Translations under genes and position numbers: made by a program
In this document: positions 12,908-16,380 of the stretch, one piece after another
Layout of the letters: the number at the start of each line of letters is the position of its first letter
Numbering within the stretch: position 1 is the stretch's first letter
Notes under the pieces: model-generated
What the model saw: only the letters and a program-made list of their open reading frames with translations
What the model was told of the DNA's origin: nothing
Database searches by the model: none
NCBI GenBank assembly: GCA_036788215.1
Contig: DAIQNV010000071.1
Span: forward strand, 1 to 16,380
Direction of reading: 5' to 3'
Length of the DNA: 16,380 nt
Origin: DAIQNV01 sp036788215
Lineage (GTDB): Bacteria > Planctomycetota > Phycisphaerae > Phycisphaerales > UBA1924

Positions 12908-15370
12908 ATGATGCTCCCCGATACCCAGTCGCTCCTCGAAGGCCTCACCGACCCGCAGCGCCGTGCGGTCCAGCACACGGAGGGCCCGCTCCTGATCCTG
13001 GCGGCGGCGGGCTCCGGCAAGACCCGCGTCATCACGCGCCGGGTTGCCTACCTGCTCGCGAACGGGATCCCCCCTTGGCAGATCCTGGCGCTGACCTTCA
13101 CCAACAAGGCGGCGGGGGAGATGCGGGAGCGGGTGCACGCGATCCTGGACCCCGAGACGGAGCTGCAGCCCGGGGCGCCGCTGCCCCGGGGGCTGCGCGG
13201 GCTCACCGTCACGACCTTCCACTCGCTCTGCGCGCGCCTGCTGCGCCGCTACGCGGACTCGCCCGCGCTGCCCGGGCTGAAGCCCGACTTCACGATCTAC
13301 GACACCGCCGACCAGTCGGCGCTCATGAAGCGGACGCTGACGGCGCTGAATCTCTCCACGAGTAACTGGCCCCCCCGGGCGGTGCTCGGCGCGATCTCCA
13401 ACGCGAAGAACGACCTCCTGGACGCGGAGGCGTACGAGAACCAGGCGGGGGACTTCTACGCGAAACAGATCGCCAAGATCTACACCGCGTACTCCGCCGC
13501 GATGCGGAAGGCGGGGGCGATCGACTTCGACGACCTGCTGCTGCTGACCGCGAAGCTCTTGAAGAAGGACCCGAGGACCGCTGCTGAGTGCCGCGACCGC
13601 TGGCGGTACCTGATGATCGACGAGTACCAGGACACGAACCGGGCGCAATTCGAGATCGCGCACCTGCTGGCGCGGTCGCCGGAGCCTGCGGAGGGGGTGG
13701 CGCCGCCCAATGTGTGCGTGGTCGGCGACCCGGACCAGGCGATCTACGGGTGGCGCGGGGCGGACATCTCGAACATCCTGGACTTCGAGGAGCACTTCCC
13801 CTCTGCAGCGACGATCACGCTGGGCGAGAACTTCCGCTCGACGGAGGCGATCCTCGCGCTGGCGGACCGCCTGATCAAGCACAACACGAGGCGGAAGGAC
13901 AAGCCCCTGTTCACCTCGCGCCCCGGGGGCGCACCCGCGACCGCGATCCTGTGCCGGGACGAGCGCCACGAGGCGGAGCTGATCGCCGACTGGTTCCGCT
14001 CGATGAACGATGCGCTTCCCGACCCCGTTGCGGTCCGGCAGAGCGTGGGAGGCGTGGCGACCGAGTCAGAGAAGATTCCGTGGCGGGATATGGCTGTGTT
14101 CTACCGCACCAACGCCCTCTCACGCGTGATCGAGGATGCGCTGCGGTCCGCGGGCATCCCGTACACCGTGGCGCGGGGCACCGCCTTCTACCAGCGCGAG
14201 GAGGTCAAGAACGCGATCGCGTACCTCCGCGTAGTGGCCAACCAGTCCGACGATGTCTCGCTCGAACGCATCATCAACACGCCGACCCGGGGCATCGGTA
14301 AGGCCAGCCTTGACAAGGCCCGCGAGTACGCGGAGTGGAACAGCCTGCCACTCTTCGACGCGCTGCGGCAGATCGACCGCGTGCCCGAGGTCTCCCCCCG
14401 CGCCGCCAACGCGATCACGAAGTTTGTCGAGCTGATCGACCACTGGACCGGCGCCGGCTCGTTCATGGGCGCCGAGGTTTCAGGCACGCTGCGCGAGCTC
14501 GTCGACCGCGTCGTCAAGGAGTCGACCCTCGAGGCTCACTACACCAAGCAGGCCAAGCAGACGCAGTCCGAGGCGGACGCGGAGCGGGTCGATAACCTGG
14601 CGGAGCTCGTGTCGTCGGCTGCGGAGTTCGAGAACACCTACGACCCCGCGGCCGACCCGGTCAGCTTCCCAGGGGACGACTTCCTCGCGGAGGGGAACGA
14701 CGCGGAGGCCCCGCCGCTGCTCGCGATGCTGCGGGCGTACCTTGAGCGCGTCAGCCTCGTCGCGGATGCGGACGCGGTCGACCCGGCGCAGGGCTCCGTC
14801 ACGCTGATGACGCTGCACGCCGCGAAGGGGCTCGAGTTCCCGGCGGTCGCGATGATCGGGCTGGAGGAGGGCACGCTGCCCCACGCCCGCGCCTTCGACT
14901 CCGAGCCCGCCCTCGAGGAAGAGCGGCGCCTCGCGTTCGTGGGCATCACCCGTGCCATGCAGCGGCTGGTGATCACCTCCGCCCGCTACCGCACCGTCCG
15001 CGGCTCGACGGAGCGGACGATCCCGTCGCGGTTCCTCGATGAGCTGCGGGGGGAGCACATCATCACCAGCGATCAGTCCGACGCCTTCGCGGGGGCCGGT
15101 TACTCCGACGACTGGGACGCGGTCGACGCCGACCCCTACAACGCCGATGGCTCGCCCCGGAAGGCGGCTCCGAAGCGGGCGACGCCGACGGGGCCCGCCG
15201 CCGACTCCGCCTATCCGCCGGGGTGCCGTGTGAGGCACCCGCAGTTCGGCACGGGCGTCGTGAAGGAGGCCCAGGGTCGCGGACCCAACGCGAAGGTCGT
15301 GGTGGAGTTCAAGGGCCTCGGGCGGAAGACGCTGATCCTTGAGTACGCTCGGCTGACAAAGGTGGGTTGA
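12908..15370 (+). CDS. pcrA: UvrD/PcrA-family superfamily 1 DNA helicase
   Basis: This 820-aa 3'-5' helicase works in nucleotide excision repair, in clearing RecA or stalled polymerase, and in replication restart. All SF1A motifs are present: Q motif (LTDPQRRAV, 13-21), Walker A AAAGSGKT (32-39), Ia LTFTNKAAGEM (62-72), II MIDEYQDTN (236-244), III VVGDPDQAIYGWRGAD (271-286), IV LGENFRST (305-312), V VTLMTLHAAKGLEFP (631-645) and VI RRLAFVGITRAMQRL (673-687). The C-terminus (772-817, CRVRHPQFGTGVV to LILEYARL) is the Tudor-like domain that binds RNA polymerase in PcrA/UvrD. A disordered linker precedes it (735-768). Full length with no defect. The ATG at 12911 is an equally possible start. uvrD would be an acceptable name; I chose pcrA for the overall style. 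Confidence 0.95.
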   Translation: MMLPDTQSLLEGLTDPQRRAVQHTEGPLLILAAAGSGKTRVITRRVAYLLANGIPPWQILALTFTNKAAGEMRERVHAILDPETELQPGAPLPRGLRGLTVTTFHSLCARLLRRYADSPALPGLKPDFTIYDTADQSALMKRTLTALNLSTSNWPPRAVLGAISNAKNDLLDAEAYENQAGDFYAKQIAKIYTAYSAAMRKAGAIDFDDLLLLTAKLLKKDPRTAAECRDRWRYLMIDEYQDTNRAQFEIAHLLARSPEPAEGVAPPNVCVVGDPDQAIYGWRGADISNILDFEEHFPSAATITLGENFRSTEAILALADRLIKHNTRRKDKPLFTSRPGGAPATAILCRDERHEAELIADWFRSMNDALPDPVAVRQSVGGVATESEKIPWRDMAVFYRTNALSRVIEDALRSAGIPYTVARGTAFYQREEVKNAIAYLRVVANQSDDVSLERIINTPTRGIGKASLDKAREYAEWNSLPLFDALRQIDRVPEVSPRAANAITKFVELIDHWTGAGSFMGAEVSGTLRELVDRVVKESTLEAHYTKQAKQTQSEADAERVDNLAELVSSAAEFENTYDPAADPVSFPGDDFLAEGNDAEAPPLLAMLRAYLERVSLVADADAVDPAQGSVTLMTLHAAKGLEFPAVAMIGLEEGTLPHARAFDSEPALEEERRLAFVGITRAMQRLVITSARYRTVRGSTERTIPSRFLDELRGEHIITSDQSDAFAGAGYSDDWDAVDADPYNADGSPRKAAPKRATPTGPAADSAYPPGCRVRHPQFGTGVVKEAQGRGPNAKVVVEFKGLGRKTLILEYARLTKVG

Positions 15371-15389
15371 AAGCCTGACCGGCGCTTTC
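15369..15389 (+). terminator. Weak hairpin after pcrA
   Basis: GAAAGC (15369-15374, overlapping the stop codon) pairs with GCTTTC (15384-15389) around a 9-nt loop. There is no T-tract. The 157 bp from 15371 to 15527 hold nothing else I can identify apart from the next gene's signals. Confidence 0.3.
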
Positions 15390-15483
15390 GGCGCAGACCG
15401 CCATGCCCCGAGCGACCGCGAGCCCCGAGCCCTTGATGACCCGGAACGCGTGGACCCGGCGGGCTGGGGTCGACGGGTGGCGA

Positions 15484-15518
15484 TATCGTGATGGAGGGCG
15501 GCCTGTCGCCCCCGGAGG
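15484..15518 (+). promoter_or_regulatory. -10-like element and ribosome-binding site of the amidotransferase gene
   Basis: TATCGT (15484-15489) is a plausible -10 without a recognisable -35. GGAGG (15514-15518) lies 9 nt before ATG 15528, so this gene is translated from a leader, unlike pcrA upstream. Confidence 0.45.
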
Positions 15519-15527
15519 ATCGCCCGC

Positions 15528-16380
15528 ATGTGCCGGTTCATTCTCTACCTCGGATCGCCGCTCACCGTCTCATCTCTTGTCACCGAGCCCGAGCACTCGC
15601 TGATCAACCAGAGCGTGCACGCCCGGGAGCGCGAGGAGCCCTTGAACGGGGATGGCTTCGGGCTGGCGTGGTACGCCCGGGAGAGCACGGAGCCCGGCCT
15701 CTTCCGCTCCGTGACGCCCGCCTGGAGCAACGCGAACCTCAAGCGCCTGGCCCGGGTCACCCGCAGCGGGTGCATCCTCGCGCACGTGCGGGCCGCGACG
15801 CAGAACCTGGGCGTGTCCGAGTTCAATTGCCACCCGTTCGTTCGGGGCGATCTGGCCTTCATGCACAACGGCGACCTTGGCGGGTTCGCCCGCGTCCGCC
15901 GCTCGATCGTGAACGCCCTGACGGAAGCGAGTTACGGCGCGATCGAGGGTTCGACCGATTCCGAGCACCTCTTCGCCCTGATCTCTGACGAGCTGGACGT
16001 GCAGGGCCCCGAAGAGCCCTGCACCCGCCTGGCCAACGCCCTGGTCAGGGGCGTCGAGCGGGCGCTGGCGCTCGTCCGGGACGCCGGCGTGACCGAGCAC
16101 TCCTACCTCAACCTCGCGCTCTCGGACGGCGTGCACGCGGTGGCGTGCCGCTTCACGACCGATGGGCCGGACGGCGCGGACAGCTTGTACATCCACAGCG
16201 GGCGTCGGTACATCTGCGAGGGGGGGCTCTGCCGCATGATCGAGGCGAGCGCTTCGGAGGGCGCTGTCCTGATCACGAGCGAGCCCCTGAGCGCGGACCC
16301 CGGGTGGACGCAGGTGCCGGTGAACCACATCGTGCGCGTCGACCGGGCCGGTCGGGTGGACATCGAGCCCTGGCCCGCGC
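15528..16380 (+). CDS. Class II glutamine amidotransferase (C-terminus cut by window edge)
   Basis: The 284 residues seen form an N-terminal-nucleophile glutamine amidotransferase of the GATase_4 group (YafJ/EgtC-like). After Met removal C2 (MCRFILYLG) is the nucleophile that hydrolyses glutamine. Other active-site stretches are NGDGFGLAWY (40-49), ILAHVRAAT (83-91, with the conserved Arg) and FMHNGDL (111-117). STDSEHLFAL (142-151) also fits the family. No synthetase domain is attached, so the ammonia acceptor or amide substrate is unknown. EgtC, which trims a gamma-glutamyl group in ergothioneine synthesis, is one relative, but no egtB or egtD is in the window. The reading frame is open to the last base; by family length only a few residues are missing. 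Confidence 0.9.
   Translation, partial: MCRFILYLGSPLTVSSLVTEPEHSLINQSVHAREREEPLNGDGFGLAWYARESTEPGLFRSVTPAWSNANLKRLARVTRSGCILAHVRAATQNLGVSEFNCHPFVRGDLAFMHNGDLGGFARVRRSIVNALTEASYGAIEGSTDSEHLFALISDELDVQGPEEPCTRLANALVRGVERALALVRDAGVTEHSYLNLALSDGVHAVACRFTTDGPDGADSLYIHSGRRYICEGGLCRMIEASASEGAVLITSEPLSADPGWTQVPVNHIVRVDRAGRVDIEPWPA

Noticed and set aside
15528..16380. Naming the amidotransferase egtC
   Set aside because: The catalytic domain fits, but no ergothioneine genes are nearby and the family has other members such as YafJ.

Overview
The window is about 70% G+C, densely coded on both strands, and looks chromosomal. Three traits suggest a planctomycete, probably of the Phycisphaerae type: a membrane-anchored Ser/Thr kinase, an IF3 with a long charged C-terminal tail, and an exported phosphodiesterase fused to chitobiase-C and PA14 modules. 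The lipobox, the signal peptide and the AsmA-like protein indicate a cell with an outer membrane. The lineage is inferred from protein style and composition, not from a search. I see no insertion sequence, CRISPR array, tRNA or rRNA.

Layout. 1-687 (-): class I SAM methyltransferase, cut by the window edge. 688-857: divergent region with a run of G-tracts. 858-3995 (+): uvrA, carrying four copies of an octanucleotide inside its coding sequence. 4005-4659 (+): MntA-HepT nucleotidyltransferase/HEPN toxin-antitoxin pair with overlapping genes. 4656-5369 (-): YCII-like lipoprotein, convergent with hepT. 5473-7104 (+): exported alkaline-phosphatase-superfamily phosphodiesterase. 7166-9001 (+): one polypeptide that appears to join the TIGR03546 and TIGR03545 families. 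9009-9290 (-): small unknown protein. 9352-10128 (-): infC, which appears to start at ATC. 10325-11836 (-): Ser/Thr kinase. 11914-12502: 589 bp without a credible gene but full of perfect inverted repeats. 12503-12874 (+): small DUF2750-like protein. 12908-15370 (+): UvrD/PcrA helicase. 15528-16380 (+): class II glutamine amidotransferase, cut by the window edge.

Expression. Several genes lack a Shine-Dalgarno sequence and instead have a TANNNT hexamer ending 6-8 nt before the ATG: uvrA, mntA, the lipoprotein, the TIGR03546/03545 gene and pcrA. That is the geometry of leaderless transcripts. Others have ordinary promoters with a leader: the kinase (TTGACA, 17 nt, TACCGT) and infC (TTGTTT, 17 nt, TAGATT). 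Two nucleotide-excision-repair genes, uvrA and the UvrD/PcrA helicase, lie in the window but are not in one operon.

Best leads: (1) the structured 589-bp intergenic region, a candidate for an undescribed RNA or regulatory element; (2) the in-frame octamer array in uvrA, where gain or loss of one unit truncates the protein; (3) the ATC start of infC with a two-hairpin leader; (4) the leaderless-promoter pattern.
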